Assembly: GCA_021794095.1 (NCBI GenBank)
Contig: JAJYRN010000003.1
Location: 1 to 64,000 of the forward strand
Direction: 5' to 3'
From: Acidobacteriota bacterium
GTDB taxonomy: Bacteria; Acidobacteriota; Holophagae; Holophagales; Holophagaceae
DNA: 64,000 bases
In this document: positions 43,484 through 54,400 of the stretch, piece after piece
How positions within the stretch are numbered: position 1 is the first letter of the stretch
How the letters are laid out: every line of letters starts with the position of its first letter
Notes under the pieces: model-generated
What the model saw: only the letters and a program-made list of their open reading frames with translations
Told to the model about the DNA's origin: nothing
Databases searched by the model: none
Position numbers and translations under genes: made by a program

Positions 43484-44620
43484 ATGCTTCCCCTTGCCTC
43501 CCGGATCCGCGATCCTCGCCTGCTTCCCATCGCCGACAAAGTGCTCCGTGGCCAACGCCTGACCTTCGAGGATGGCCTGCTGCTCTACGAAACGCCCGAT
43601 CTCACCGGCGTGGGCGCGATGGCGAACCTGGTGCGGACCCGCCTCAATGGACGCCGGGCCTACTACGTGCTGAGCCGCCGCCTCTCCTACACCAACGTCT
43701 GCTACACCCACTGCCAGTTCTGTGCCTTCCAGGCCAAGCCCGGCGATCCGAAGGCCTACGCGCTCTCGGCCGAGGAGATCATCCGCGAGCTTGAGAAGCC
43801 TGAGAGCGAGGGTGTCCGCGAACTGCACATGACCTCGGGGCACAACCCGAAACTGAAGGTGGACTACTTCGAGGATCTGTTCCGGAAGATCAAGGCCCGC
43901 TTCCCGGCCATGCATCTGAAGGTCTTCACGATGATCGAGATGGACTACTACGCCCGCATCAGCGGCATCAGCACCGAGGCCTTCCTGGACCGCTGCATGG
44001 CGGCGGGCCTGGAGAGCTGCCCCGGCGGCGGGGCAGAGATCTTCGACGAAACGCTGCGCGAGCAGATCTGCATCGGCAAGAAGGACGCGCAGGTGTGGCT
44101 GGATACCGCCGCCCTCTGCCACCGCAAGGGCCTGCCCACCAACTGCACCATGCTCTACGGCCACATCGAGGAGGCCCGGCACCGGGTGGATCACCTGCTC
44201 CGCCTGCGCGACCTCCAGGATCGCTCGCAGGCGGCGGGCTACGAAGGCTTCCTGGCCTTCATCCCCCTCGCCTACCAGAATGAGGACAACGAACTGAGCG
44301 CTGTGCATGTCATCCACGAGACCACGGGTACCCAGGATCTGCGCGAGATCGCCGTGGCCCGCCTGCTGCTGGACAACATCCCGCACATCAAGGCCTACTG
44401 GGTGATGATTTCGCCCGGCCTGGCCCAGATCGCCCTCAGCTACGGGGCGGATGATGTGGATGGCACCATCATCGCGGAGGAGATCGCCCATACCGCCGGC
44501 GCCAAAACCCCGCAGGGCCTCAGCCAGGGGGATCTGGAACGCCTCATCCGCGAGGCCGGCTACGAGCCCCTGGAACGCGACAACCTCTACAACACCTTCG
44601 GGGCGCCGGCGACCGCCTGA
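43484..44620 (+). CDS. mqnE: Aminofutalosine synthase (radical SAM, menaquinone)
   Basis: A 378-residue radical SAM enzyme with cluster cysteines at 73, 77 and 80 (CYTHCQFC). MqnE-typical stretches include NVCYTHCQFCAFQAKPGD, MTSGHNPKLK and TNCTMLYGHIEE. MqnE joins 3-[(1-carboxyvinyl)oxy]benzoate to the adenosyl group of SAM to make 6-amino-6-deoxyfutalosine. It shows that menaquinone is made by the futalosine route. The start is either GTG at 43478 or ATG at 43484. It follows the exporter operon by 37 nt; no other mqn gene is in the window. Confidence 0.93.
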   Translation: MLPLASRIRDPRLLPIADKVLRGQRLTFEDGLLLYETPDLTGVGAMANLVRTRLNGRRAYYVLSRRLSYTNVCYTHCQFCAFQAKPGDPKAYALSAEEIIRELEKPESEGVRELHMTSGHNPKLKVDYFEDLFRKIKARFPAMHLKVFTMIEMDYYARISGISTEAFLDRCMAAGLESCPGGGAEIFDETLREQICIGKKDAQVWLDTAALCHRKGLPTNCTMLYGHIEEARHRVDHLLRLRDLQDRSQAAGYEGFLAFIPLAYQNEDNELSAVHVIHETTGTQDLREIAVARLLLDNIPHIKAYWVMISPGLAQIALSYGADDVDGTIIAEEIAHTAGAKTPQGLSQGDLERLIREAGYEPLERDNLYNTFGAPATA

Positions 44621-44648
44621 TGGACACCAAGGCCGGACTCGATACCGC

Positions 44649-46754
44649 CTACCCCAGCTTCAGGATGCTCGATCCATCGGCATAGTCCTCGGTGCTGGCT
44701 TCGCGCATCTTCTGCAGCACCTGCACCAGGGCGCGGATGCGCTCGACCATCTCCTCGATCTTGCCGAGCTTGGGCTCCTCCGGATATTTCCGCTGGAGCA
44801 TCTCCACCTGCATGAGGATGATGGCCAGCGGATTGTTGATCTCGTGCTTGAGGGTGCCCGCCATCTTCCTGAAGGAGTCGAGTCGCTCGGCCGCCAGGGC
44901 GCGCTGCTGCAATTCTGTGTGGCCGCGCAGCACCTGGAGCCGGTGGTGCAGGGCCTCCCAGTGGAAGCCCTCCGCCAGCCAGTCCGTCGCCCCGGCATGC
45001 ATGAGTATCGGCGTGTCCTCCTCGCCGCAGCGCACCACCAGGATGGGCGTCGTCGCGAAGGAGGGATGATGGCGGTAGGCCCGGATGCAGGCCTCCGGAT
45101 CCTTCACACCCTTGGCATCCACCACCAGGAAGCGGAAGCGCGGCAAGGGCGGCAGCGGGGGATCCTCCTCCAGCGGGAAAAGCCAGATATCGCTCACCTC
45201 GGCCACGGTCTGGAAGAGGCCGAGCAGGTTCAGCTCCTCGGTCACGAGGCCCAGCAAGGGGCGGCTGGGTTCCTCGGGCTGGGTGTCCGGGCCCTGGGGC
45301 AGCAGCAGAGACAGGGTCTGGTCGGCCCAGGTCCACTGGATGCCCGCTTCCCGGAGCACCCGCTCGGTCCAGGGATCGGGCACGGGGGCATGCAGCCCGG
45401 AGGGAAAAGGCAGCCGGAGCACATAATGCCCCCGGTCCGTATCCCAGCGTCCCGCCACGCTGGAACCCGGAGCCAGCTGCATGAGCATGGGTTCCACGAG
45501 GCCTGAGAGGGCCGACAGCACTGGGCCAGAGCCCACCCAGGCGGAAGCCCGTGGCGGCTCTCCCAACCCCAGGGAGGCCTTGCGTAGACGCACCAGAGCC
45601 TCCCAGCGCTGAATCAGATCCTCCTGGACCTGGTCCAGATGCCAGGGGTGGCCGGACATGGCCGCACCATCCCCCTGAAGATCGGCCCTCTGCCCATGCT
45701 CCAGGAGATCCATGAGCTGTGCGATCTGGTGATGCATGGCCTCCGCCAGATCCCCCGAAAGGCCTTCGGTCCAGCTCTGGACGCGGCGCAGGGGCGCGGC
45801 CATGGCCACGAGCAGCTGCCCGTGGTGATCCAGCTCCAGCTGGCGCTCATGGCGCAGACGCAGAAGCTCCCCGTGCAGTTCGGCCTGGCTGAGGGCCTGG
45901 CGGTGGAGCATCGCCTGGCGAAGCGCCAGGGAACCCTGGCGGACGAAGGCCTGGAACAGGGCCAAATCGAAGCGACTGAAGGGCCGCCCTTCGGATTCCC
46001 GGTCCAGGTAGAGCGCCCCGCGCAGATCGCCCTGCTCCCCCAGGGGCGCGCACATCAGGGATCCGCGGTGCAGTTCGATCAGGCTGAAGCCGCCGAACCT
46101 CGGATCGGCCAAGGGCTGGTTGGACAGCACGGCTGTGTGTTCCCGGTCCACGTAGTCCAGCACCGAACGAGAGAGGCCGATGCCTTCCTGCACATCCCCG
46201 ACCCGGTGGGCCGTGCGCCACCCGCCCTCCGGGTGTTTCATGACCAGGAAGCCACGATCGCCACCCAGCAGGCGGAGAGATCCATCGAGCAGGCCCTTGA
46301 CCATGACCTCCGGATCCATCTCCTTCAGCAGGTTCTCCGTGGACCGGTGCAGGAGTTCGATGCCGCGGACCAGCGTGAGGGCCTGGGCCGGCTCGGGTTT
46401 CACCTCATCGAACAGATCCCCCACCCGCTCGATGAACAGGGCCTCATCCAGCCCCGGGAAACCATCCGTGAACCGCAGGATCCAGCCCGAAAGCGACAGC
46501 GTGTCGCCATCGTGCAACGCATTCCCGTGGGGATGATTCAGGGGCAATCCGTTGAGCAGGGTTCCATTAGCGGAATCCAGATCGCGGATCCACCAGATGC
46601 CGCTGTACCGGTTGATCTCCGCATGGGTGCGGGACAGCGACGGGAGCCCAGGTTGCGCAAGGGTGCAGACGAGCGGATCCCGGCCGAGAACACAGGTTTC
46701 CCCCAGGGCATGGCGGAACAGCTGGCTTCCTTCGTTCCAGGACAGGTACGGCAT
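44649..46754 (-). CDS. FHA-GAF protein with degenerate kinase and REC-like parts and a C-terminal H-box
   Basis: A 701-residue soluble protein. An FHA domain (about 5-95) has GR at 24-25, SRTH at 41-44 and NGTLLNG at 63-69, so phosphothreonine binding looks intact. A GAF domain is at about 140-285. A region at about 305-490 resembles a decayed HisKA/HATPase pair without N- or G-boxes. A degenerate receiver-like domain at about 495-610 lacks the usual DD and phospho-Asp pattern (LVVDAKGVKDPEA). It ends with a well-formed HisKA H-box, LKHEINNPLAIIL (His637), and no ATPase domain after it. The ATG at 46754 has GAGGGGA upstream. It may accept phosphate from another kinase or act as a scaffold. 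Confidence 0.75.
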   Translation of the reverse strand: MPYLSWNEGSQLFRHALGETCVLGRDPLVCTLAQPGLPSLSRTHAEINRYSGIWWIRDLDSANGTLLNGLPLNHPHGNALHDGDTLSLSGWILRFTDGFPGLDEALFIERVGDLFDEVKPEPAQALTLVRGIELLHRSTENLLKEMDPEVMVKGLLDGSLRLLGGDRGFLVMKHPEGGWRTAHRVGDVQEGIGLSRSVLDYVDREHTAVLSNQPLADPRFGGFSLIELHRGSLMCAPLGEQGDLRGALYLDRESEGRPFSRFDLALFQAFVRQGSLALRQAMLHRQALSQAELHGELLRLRHERQLELDHHGQLLVAMAAPLRRVQSWTEGLSGDLAEAMHHQIAQLMDLLEHGQRADLQGDGAAMSGHPWHLDQVQEDLIQRWEALVRLRKASLGLGEPPRASAWVGSGPVLSALSGLVEPMLMQLAPGSSVAGRWDTDRGHYVLRLPFPSGLHAPVPDPWTERVLREAGIQWTWADQTLSLLLPQGPDTQPEEPSRPLLGLVTEELNLLGLFQTVAEVSDIWLFPLEEDPPLPPLPRFRFLVVDAKGVKDPEACIRAYRHHPSFATTPILVVRCGEEDTPILMHAGATDWLAEGFHWEALHHRLQVLRGHTELQQRALAAERLDSFRKMAGTLKHEINNPLAIILMQVEMLQRKYPEEPKLGKIEEMVERIRALVQVLQKMREASTEDYADGSSILKLG

Positions 46755-46821
46755 GGAATGTCCCCTCGCCCGTTTCTTCGGATCCGGGGCTTCCCAACCT
46801 GAGTACCGCGTGTCCGGAGGC

Positions 46822-47121
46822 TCAGCCCGGCAGCGGATACCGGGTGGGCCGGGTCCGGCTGGGGCGGAACAGCAGCAGGGTGTGCCCGATGGTCCAGACA
46901 TGCTCCAGGCCGGCCACGGCGGCGCACAGGGCGGCTGCGGCGGTAGCTTCGTCCTCGAAGCTGTTGGGATTGATCTTGACCTTCACAAGTTCGAGGCTGT
47001 CCAGCATGACATCCAGCTCCGCCGCCTGGGCCGGCGTCACACCCCCCTTGCCCACATGCATGACGGGCTTCAGCGGATGCGCCTGGGCCTTGAGGAACTG
47101 GCGCTGCTTGGGGGTGAGCAT
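46822..47121 (-). CDS. yhbY: YhbY-type CRM-domain RNA-binding protein
   Basis: A 99-residue single CRM domain starting MLTPKQRQFLKAQAHPLKPV. It has the GxxG loop in HVGKGGVT, LELVKVKINPNS, and a terminal strand GHTLLLFRPS. YhbY associates with the pre-50S ribosomal subunit. It lies upstream of the FHA protein gene on the same strand, 67 nt away, and may share a transcript. Confidence 0.92.
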   Translation of the reverse strand: MLTPKQRQFLKAQAHPLKPVMHVGKGGVTPAQAAELDVMLDSLELVKVKINPNSFEDEATAAAALCAAVAGLEHVWTIGHTLLLFRPSRTRPTRYPLPG

Positions 47122-47266
47122 CGGAACTCCAGAGACGTGGTGTCCCGGCTTGGCCGGAACGCCGCGTGGGGGTGCACGAGGGGGGACATCGCGAACCGAA
47201 GGTGAGCAGGTGGTCCCCCCCGTTCAGGTCAGAAATCCAGTCTATCCTCAGAAGGTGAGGTGTCCC

Positions 47267-48649
47267 ATGCTCCGCCGCCTGCTGCTTTCCCTCGCCACCG
47301 TGACCTGCCTGGCCGCCGCCCCCCGAACCATGCGCGTGGACTATGGCCATACGGGGAATGCCTCCCAGGAGAGCTTCGGCCTGGAACGGGTGGTGATCGA
47401 GCCCCTGCCCTGGCCCGGAGATCCGGCCAAGGCCCTGGATACCAGCAACCTCGGCAAGTACTTCTTCGAAGTGGATGACAAGGCCACAGGCAAGGCCCTG
47501 TACTCCCGCGGTTTCGCTAGCATCTACGGGGAGTGGGAAACCACGGACGAAGCCAAGACCACCCGCCGTACCTTCGACGAGTCCCTGCGCTTCCCGGAGC
47601 CGGACCGCCCCGTCACCATCCACCTCAAAGAGCGCGACGCCGCCAATGCCTTCAAGGATGTCTGGACCTTCGACGTGGATCCCCGCGATCCCGCCATTGA
47701 CCGCGCCCTGCCCCCGAGTCCTGGCCCGGTTCTGGCCCTCCAGAAGAGCGGCCCGCCGGCGGACAAGGTGGACCTCCTCATCCTGGGCGATGGCTACACC
47801 ACCGCCGAGCGGCCCAAATTCGAGAAGGATGCGCGCCGCCTGATGGCCATGCTCTTCGCGCAGCCGCCCTTCAAGGAACATCGCTCGGACTTCAATGTCT
47901 GGGCCATCTGCCCGCCGGCCGCGCAAAGCGGCATCAGCCGCCCCTCCACGGGCGTCTACCGCCATTCGCCGCTGGGCGCGACCTACGATGCCTTCGGCAG
48001 CGAGCGGTACATCCTCACCTTCGACAACCGCGCCTGGCGCGAAGCCGCTTCCAATGCGCCCTACGAGTTCGTGGAAATCCTGGTGAATGGCCAGACCTAC
48101 GGCGGTGGCGGCATCTTCAACCTGTTCAGCACGGTCGCCGCCGACAGCCTCTGGTCGCCCTACGTCTTCGTCCACGAATTCGGCCACCATTTCGCAGGCC
48201 TGGCCGACGAGTATTTCACCTCCGACGTCGCCACCACCAACAACCCCGCCCGGCCCGAGCCCTGGGAACCCAACGTCACCGCGAATCCGGAGCACCCCAA
48301 ATGGGCCGCCCTGCTCACCTCCGGCATCCCGCTCCCCACCCCCTGGAAGAAGGCGGAGTTCGAAGCCCACAGCCGCGCCATCCAGAAGGAGCGCCGGGCG
48401 ATCCGGGCCGCCAACAAGCCCGAGTCCGAAATGGACGCCTTGTTCGTCCGCGAACGGGCCTTCGAGACCCGGCTCCTGGGAACCGATGCCCACAGCCATC
48501 AGGTAGGCGCCTTCGAGGGCGCCAACTACGAATCCACGGGCTACTATCGGAGCCAGGAAGACTGCATCATGTTCACCCGCGATGACGTGGGCTTTTGTGC
48601 TGCCTGCCGGGCGGCCATCGCGCGGGTGATCGGGATGTACGCCAAGTAG
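47267..48649 (+). CDS. Exported M64-family metallopeptidase
   Basis: A 460-residue protein with a signal peptide (MLRRLLLSLATVTCLAAA). An N-terminal beta-rich domain (about 25-150) precedes the catalytic domain, which opens KVDLLILGDGYT, a mark of the IgA-peptidase M64 family. The zinc site is HEFGHHFAGLADEY (first His at about 303): HExxH with a downstream acidic pair. A C-terminal part with CIMF and CAAC follows. It probably degrades proteins in the periplasm or outside the cell; the substrate is unknown. Confidence 0.9.
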   Translation: MLRRLLLSLATVTCLAAAPRTMRVDYGHTGNASQESFGLERVVIEPLPWPGDPAKALDTSNLGKYFFEVDDKATGKALYSRGFASIYGEWETTDEAKTTRRTFDESLRFPEPDRPVTIHLKERDAANAFKDVWTFDVDPRDPAIDRALPPSPGPVLALQKSGPPADKVDLLILGDGYTTAERPKFEKDARRLMAMLFAQPPFKEHRSDFNVWAICPPAAQSGISRPSTGVYRHSPLGATYDAFGSERYILTFDNRAWREAASNAPYEFVEILVNGQTYGGGGIFNLFSTVAADSLWSPYVFVHEFGHHFAGLADEYFTSDVATTNNPARPEPWEPNVTANPEHPKWAALLTSGIPLPTPWKKAEFEAHSRAIQKERRAIRAANKPESEMDALFVRERAFETRLLGTDAHSHQVGAFEGANYESTGYYRSQEDCIMFTRDDVGFCAACRAAIARVIGMYAK

Positions 48650-48711
48650 AGCCTGAAGCGGAGGGACACTCCCCGTCGTGCCAGGTTTATCATTTCACTT
48701 CTGGATGGACC

Positions 48712-50232
48712 ATGAATCCTATGGCCTTGATTGACACCCGCCGCGGGAAGGCCCGCCGCATCCTGCGCCACGCCCCCTGGCCGCTGGCGCTCCTCGCGAT
48801 GGCTGGCTGCGCCGTGGGCCCCCGGTTCACGGCGCCTGCGCCGCCCAAGGTGGATCGGTACGGCCCGGCACCGCTTCCTTCCAAGGTCGGATCGGCCAAC
48901 GTACCCGGCGGGGGCATCCAGCGCTTCCAGCCCGGTCAGGCGGTGCCTGAAGCGTGGTGGCGGGCCTTCGGCAGCCCGGAACTGGATCGGCGCATCGCCT
49001 TGTCCCTTGCCCACAACCCCACCGTGGAAGCCGCGCGGGCCTCCCTCCGACAGGCCCAGGCCACCCTCCAGGCCACGCGAGGCGCCCGCTTCCCATCGGC
49101 GGATCTGGCCGCGGGCGCCGGGCGCACCAAGCAGAGCGTCGTGACCGGAGGCACCGGCACGCCCTTCACCCTCTACAACGCCTCGGTGAACGTGTCCTAC
49201 ACCCTCGACCTCTTTGGCGGGGTGCGCCACGGGATCGAGCTGCGGCAGGCCCAGGTGGACTACCAGCACTGGCTGCTGGAAGGCGCCACCCTGAGCCTGG
49301 CCTCCAACGTGGCCACCGCCTCCTTCCAGGAAGCCGCCCTCACCGAACAGATCGAAGCCACCCGGCAGGTAGTGGAACTGCTGAAGGAGCAGGCCGCCAT
49401 CGCCGCCAAGCAGTTCGCCCTCGGCGCGAAGAGCGAGGTGGATGTGCTGGCGGTCCAGTCCCAGTTGGCCAGCGCTGAGGCGGCGCTGGCGCCGCAGCGC
49501 CTGGCCCTGGCCGCGCTGCGGAATCAGCTGGCCGTGCTCATGGGCCGCATGCCTTCCCAGGCGAAGGTCCAGGGCAGCGGATTGGACGGTTTCCAGCTGC
49601 CGGCGGATGTGCCTCTGAGCCTGCCCTCGGAACTGGTTCGCCAGCGACCGGATGTCCGCGCGGCCGAAGCCCAGCTGAAGGCCGCCACCGCGCAGGTGGG
49701 GTTGGCCACCTCCAACCTGTTCCCGCAGATCACCCTGGGCGGTTCCTACGGCTCGTCAGCCACCGAGACAGGGAACCTGTTCAAGGAGCCCACCACCACC
49801 TGGAGTCTCGGCCTCAACCTGCTGCAGCCCATCTTCCATGGCGGCAGCCTCCGGGCCCAGAAGCGCGCGGCTGAAGCCGGTCTGGATGGCGCTTCGGCCA
49901 CCTACCGCGCCTCTGTCCTCAATGCGTTCCGGGATGTCTCCGACACCCTGAACGCCTTGCAGTTCGACGCGGATGCCCTGGAGGCACAGGCTCGGGCAGA
50001 AGCGGCCGCCGCCCGTTCTCTGAAGCTCGTGAAGGCCGATTACCACATCGGCTCCGCCAGCTATCTGCAACTGCTGGATGCTACCCGCCAGTGGCAGTTG
50101 GCCCGCATGGGCTACATCCAGGCCCGGGCCGCGCGGCTTTCCGACACCGCCGCGCTCTATGCGGCCCTCGGCGGCGGGTGGCAGCGGCAGGCTGTCCAGG
50201 CCCACCAGCCTGCCCCCGAAACCGCCCGTTAG
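48712..50232 (+). CDS. Outer-membrane efflux lipoprotein (NodT/OprM family)
   Basis: A 506-residue TolC-like channel subunit. The signal ends in a lipobox (LAMAGCAVGP, Cys33), and CAVGPRF is the usual start of NodT-type factors. Two repeats of the OEP domain follow, with WWRAFGSPELD, the coiled-coil stretches, and ELVRQRPDVRAAEAQLKAA. It forms the outer-membrane exit duct of the RND pump encoded by the next two genes. The gap to the adaptor gene is 43 nt. Confidence 0.95.
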   Translation: MNPMALIDTRRGKARRILRHAPWPLALLAMAGCAVGPRFTAPAPPKVDRYGPAPLPSKVGSANVPGGGIQRFQPGQAVPEAWWRAFGSPELDRRIALSLAHNPTVEAARASLRQAQATLQATRGARFPSADLAAGAGRTKQSVVTGGTGTPFTLYNASVNVSYTLDLFGGVRHGIELRQAQVDYQHWLLEGATLSLASNVATASFQEAALTEQIEATRQVVELLKEQAAIAAKQFALGAKSEVDVLAVQSQLASAEAALAPQRLALAALRNQLAVLMGRMPSQAKVQGSGLDGFQLPADVPLSLPSELVRQRPDVRAAEAQLKAATAQVGLATSNLFPQITLGGSYGSSATETGNLFKEPTTTWSLGLNLLQPIFHGGSLRAQKRAAEAGLDGASATYRASVLNAFRDVSDTLNALQFDADALEAQARAEAAAARSLKLVKADYHIGSASYLQLLDATRQWQLARMGYIQARAARLSDTAALYAALGGGWQRQAVQAHQPAPETAR

Positions 50233-50275
50233 ATCTTCCTCTCACGACCTCGAACCGACTCGATTGGAGCCTCCC

Positions 50276-51457
50276 ATGGAACTGGAGACCGACCTGGATA
50301 CGAACGAACAGCACCCGAGCACCGGCAAGCGGATGATCGTGATGATCCTCGGAGTCGTGGGTCTGGCCCTGCTCATCGCCGCCATCTGGATCAGCGCCAT
50401 TCTCACGCGGATCCATGGTGCGCCCAAAGGCGAGCCCCCCCAGACCGTGACCACCACCTCTGCAGCCACCAGCGCCTGGCAACCGACCCTCAGCGCCGTG
50501 GGAACCCTCCGCGCGGTGAAGGGCGCTGATCTGGCCTTCGAAGTGGCGGGCGTGGTGACGCGGATCGGCGCCCATCCCGGCCGGGACGTAAAGCAGGGTC
50601 AGCTCCTCATCCAGCTCAACGATTCCGTAGAAGCCGCCCAGCTCAAGCAGCTCCAGGCCGCCCTCTCGCTCACCCGGGTCAACCTCGCGCGCGCCAAGGA
50701 GCAGTTGGCCATCCACGCCATCAGCCAGGGCGACTATGATGCCGCGCTGGCCGATTTCCAGGGCAAGGAGGCCTCGGTCCAGCAGGCGGCCGCGATCGTG
50801 GCGAAGAAGCGCCTCAACGCGCCCTTCGGTGGCAGGGTCGGCATCCTCACCACCAGCCCGGGCGCCTACCTCAATGCAGGCATCTCGGCAGTTACCCTCC
50901 AGCAGTTGGATCCCATCTACGCGGACTTCTATCTGCCCCAGCGCGAGGTCGCCTCCCTGAAACAAGGGCAGAAGGTGGAACTGGCCTTCGATGCCTTCCC
51001 GGGGCAGACCTTCAAAGGTGCGGTGACCACCATCAACCCCAAGGTGGACGCTGCGACCCGCAACATCCAGGTGGAGGCCACGCTTCGCAACCCCAAACAT
51101 CAGCTCCTGCCCGGCATGTTCGCCTCGGTGAGCATGGAGGTCGGCAGCAAGGTGCAGTACCTCACCCTTCCGCAGACCGCCATCACCTACAACCCCTACG
51201 GCGCCACGGTCTTCGTCGCCAGGAAAGGGGAATTCACGGGGCCGGATGGCGCGAAACATGAAGGACTCAAGGCCGAGCAGGTCTTTGTCACCACGGGCCT
51301 CACCCGGGGCGACCAGGTCGCCATCCTCAAGGGACTGGAGGCGGGCGATGTGGTGGTTACCAGCGGCGGCTTGAAATTGAAGAACGGAACGCCTCTGATC
51401 GTGAACAACAGCCTGACCCCAAGCAACGACCCGAATCCTGCGCCGCAGGAACAGTGA
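50276..51457 (+). CDS. RND efflux periplasmic adaptor (MexE/MdtA-like)
   Basis: A 393-residue membrane-fusion protein with an N-terminal membrane anchor (about 21-44, MIVMILGVVGLALLIAAIW). Lipoyl halves are VVTRIGAHPGRDVKQGQLL and FGGRVGILTTSPGAYL, and the hairpin between them is short (about 125-185). Beta-barrel and membrane-proximal domains complete it. It is anchored rather than lipidated. It sits between the channel gene and the pump gene, ten bases before the latter. Confidence 0.94.
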   Translation: MELETDLDTNEQHPSTGKRMIVMILGVVGLALLIAAIWISAILTRIHGAPKGEPPQTVTTTSAATSAWQPTLSAVGTLRAVKGADLAFEVAGVVTRIGAHPGRDVKQGQLLIQLNDSVEAAQLKQLQAALSLTRVNLARAKEQLAIHAISQGDYDAALADFQGKEASVQQAAAIVAKKRLNAPFGGRVGILTTSPGAYLNAGISAVTLQQLDPIYADFYLPQREVASLKQGQKVELAFDAFPGQTFKGAVTTINPKVDAATRNIQVEATLRNPKHQLLPGMFASVSMEVGSKVQYLTLPQTAITYNPYGATVFVARKGEFTGPDGAKHEGLKAEQVFVTTGLTRGDQVAILKGLEAGDVVVTSGGLKLKNGTPLIVNNSLTPSNDPNPAPQEQ

Positions 51458-51467
51458 GGCGGCGCTG

Positions 51468-54400
51468 ATGAATTTCACGGACATCTTCATCCGGAGGCCG
51501 GTCCTGGCCATGGTGATCAGCATGCTGATCGTCGTGCTGGGCTTGCGGTCTGTCTTCAATCTCCCGATCAACCAGTATCCCAAGACCGAGAGCGCCGTCG
51601 TCACCATCAGCACCGCCTACTATGGCGCCGATGCCAAGACAGTGGCGGGGTTCATCACGCAGCCCCTGGAGCAGTCCATCGCCCAGGCCCAGGGCATTGA
51701 CTACATGTCCTCCAGCAGCGTCAACAGCGTATCCAACATCACCTGCACGCTGCGCCTGAACTACAGCGCCAACAAGGCCCTCACCGAGATCACCACCCAG
51801 GTGAACGCGGTGAAGAACCAGCTCCCGCCCCAGGCCCAGGCCCCCGTCATCACGGTCCAGACCGGCGACACCACGGACGCCATGTACATGGGCTTCTTCA
51901 GCCACGTGCTACCCACCAACAACATCACGGACTTCCTGTCCCGCGTGGTGAAGCCCAAACTCGATTCCATCGAGGGCGTGCAGACCGCCGAGATCCTGGG
52001 CGCGCGCAACTTCGCCCTGCGCGCCTGGCTGGATCCCCAGCGCATGGCGGCCCAGGGCGTCACGGCGGCCGATGTCTACGCCGCCATGGCCGCCAACAAC
52101 TACCTGTCCGCGGTGGGCACCACCAAGGGCCAGATGGTCAGCGTGGATCTCACGGCCAATACGGACCTCCACTCCGTGGACGAATTCAAGAAGCTCATCA
52201 TCCGCCAGGACAAGGGCGCGGTGGTTCGCTTGCAGGATGTCGCGCAGGTCGTGCTCGGCTCGGACAACTACAACTTCAACGTGGCCTTCGATGGTCAACA
52301 GTCGGTGTTCATCGGCATCAAGGTGGCCCCCGAGGCCAATATTCTGGATGTGGCCAAGCGCGTCAGGGCCGCCTTCCCGGCGATCCAGCAGCAGCTTCCG
52401 GCCGGCGTGACCGGCAAGGTGGTCTATGACGCCACGCACTTCATCAACACATCCATCTACGAGGTGATCAAGACCCTCATCGAGGCGCTCCTGATCGTGA
52501 CCCTGGTGATCTACCTCTTCCTCGGTACCTTCCGGGCCGTGGCCGTGCCCGTGATCGCCATGCCCCTCTCCCTGATCGGCACCTTCTTCGTGATGCTGGC
52601 GCTGGGCTATTCCATCAATCTGCTCACGCTCCTGGCGCTGGTGCTGGCCATCGGCCTGGTGGTGGACGACGCCATCATCGTGGTGGAGAACGCCGACCGC
52701 CACATGAAGGAGGGCAAGAAACCCCTGGAAGCGGCCCTCATGGCCGCCCGCGAGCTGGGCGGGCCCATCCTGGCCATGACCGTGGTGCTGGTGGCCGTCT
52801 ATGTCCCCATCGGCTTCCAGGGCGGGCTCACGGGCAGCCTCTTCACCGAGTTCGCCTTCACCCTGGCGGGCGCCGTGGCTGTTTCCGGCGTCGTGGCCCT
52901 CACCCTCTCGCCGATGATGTGTTCCCGATTCTTCCGTCCCGAGCAGGACAGCGGACGTTTTGTGAAGTTCATTGATGGCCAGTTCGAGCGGCTCCATGAC
53001 CTCTACCACCGCCTCCTGAAGAGCCTCCTCGCCACCTGGCCCGTGCTGGTGGTCATGGGCCTGCTGCTGCTGCTGCTCATGTTCCCCCTCTTCAAGTTCG
53101 CCAAGTCTGAGCTGGCCCCCCAGGAAGACCAGGGCATCGTCCTCTACAACATCCAGGGCCCTCCCAATGCGACGCCCCAGCAGATGCAGACGTACGCCAA
53201 ACAGGCCCATCAGATCGCCAAGTCCACGCCCGAGTACCAGCAGATGTTCCAGATGACCGGCGTACCGACACCCAACCAGGGCATCGGCGGCATGCTGCTC
53301 AAGCCCTGGGATGAGCGGAAACGCAGTGCAGACGAGATCCAGCAGGAGTTCCAGAAGAAGCTTTCAGCCATCGCCGGGGCCCGGACCGTGGTCTTCCAGA
53401 AACCGCCCCTTCCGGGCAGTCAGGGGCTTCCGCTCCAGTTCGTCATCAAGACCACCCAGCCCTTCCAGAACCTCTATGACGTGTCCCAGGCCGTCCTGGC
53501 CAAGGCCCGCAAGAGCGGCATGTTCTTCTTCGTGGATTCCGATCTGAAGGTGGATAAACCCGAATACACCGTGAAGGTGGACCGCGACATGACCGCCCAG
53601 CTGGGCCTCACCCAGCAGGATGTGGGCGCCTCCCTCAGCGCGGCCCTGGGCGGCGGGTACGTGAACTACTTCTCCATCGGAGGCCGCTCCTACCGCGTGA
53701 TCCCCCAGGTGCTCCAGAAGGACCGGCTGAATCCCGACCAGGTGCTGGACTACTACATCCGGACCCCCTCGGGCGCCGTGGTGCCCGCCGCCACCGTCGC
53801 CACCATCCAGCGCTCCGTGGTGCCGGAGTCCATCGCCCACTTCCAGCAGCTGAATTCCGCCACCATCTCGGGCGTGTACAACCCTGCGAAATCCCAGGCG
53901 GAGGTGCTGAAGTTCATGAACGACACCCTCCACGAGGTGGCGCCTTCCGGCTACACCTCCGACTACTCCGGCGTGTCGCGGCAGTACGTCCAGGAATCCG
54001 GCGGGTTCCTCCTCACCATGTTCTTCGCCATCATCATCGTCTTCCTGGCGCTGGCAGCCCAGTTCAACAGCTTCCGCGATCCCGTGATCATCCTCATCTC
54101 GGTGCCGCTGGCCCTGTTCGGGGCCATGGTCTTCATCTCCACGCTGCCCATGCTGGGGGCCTTCTTCCCCAACCTCGCCATCACCAAGGTCTCCCTGAAC
54201 ATCTACACCCAGGTGGGCCTGGTGACGCTCATGGGCCTCATCAGCAAGCACGGCATCCTCATCGTGCAGTTCGCCAACGAACTGCAACGGTCCGGCTACC
54301 GGAAGCTGGACGCGATCCTGGAAGCCTCCTCCATCCGCCTCCGGCCCATCCTGATGACCAGCGCCGCCATGGTGCTGGGCGTGTTCCCGCTCGTCATCGC

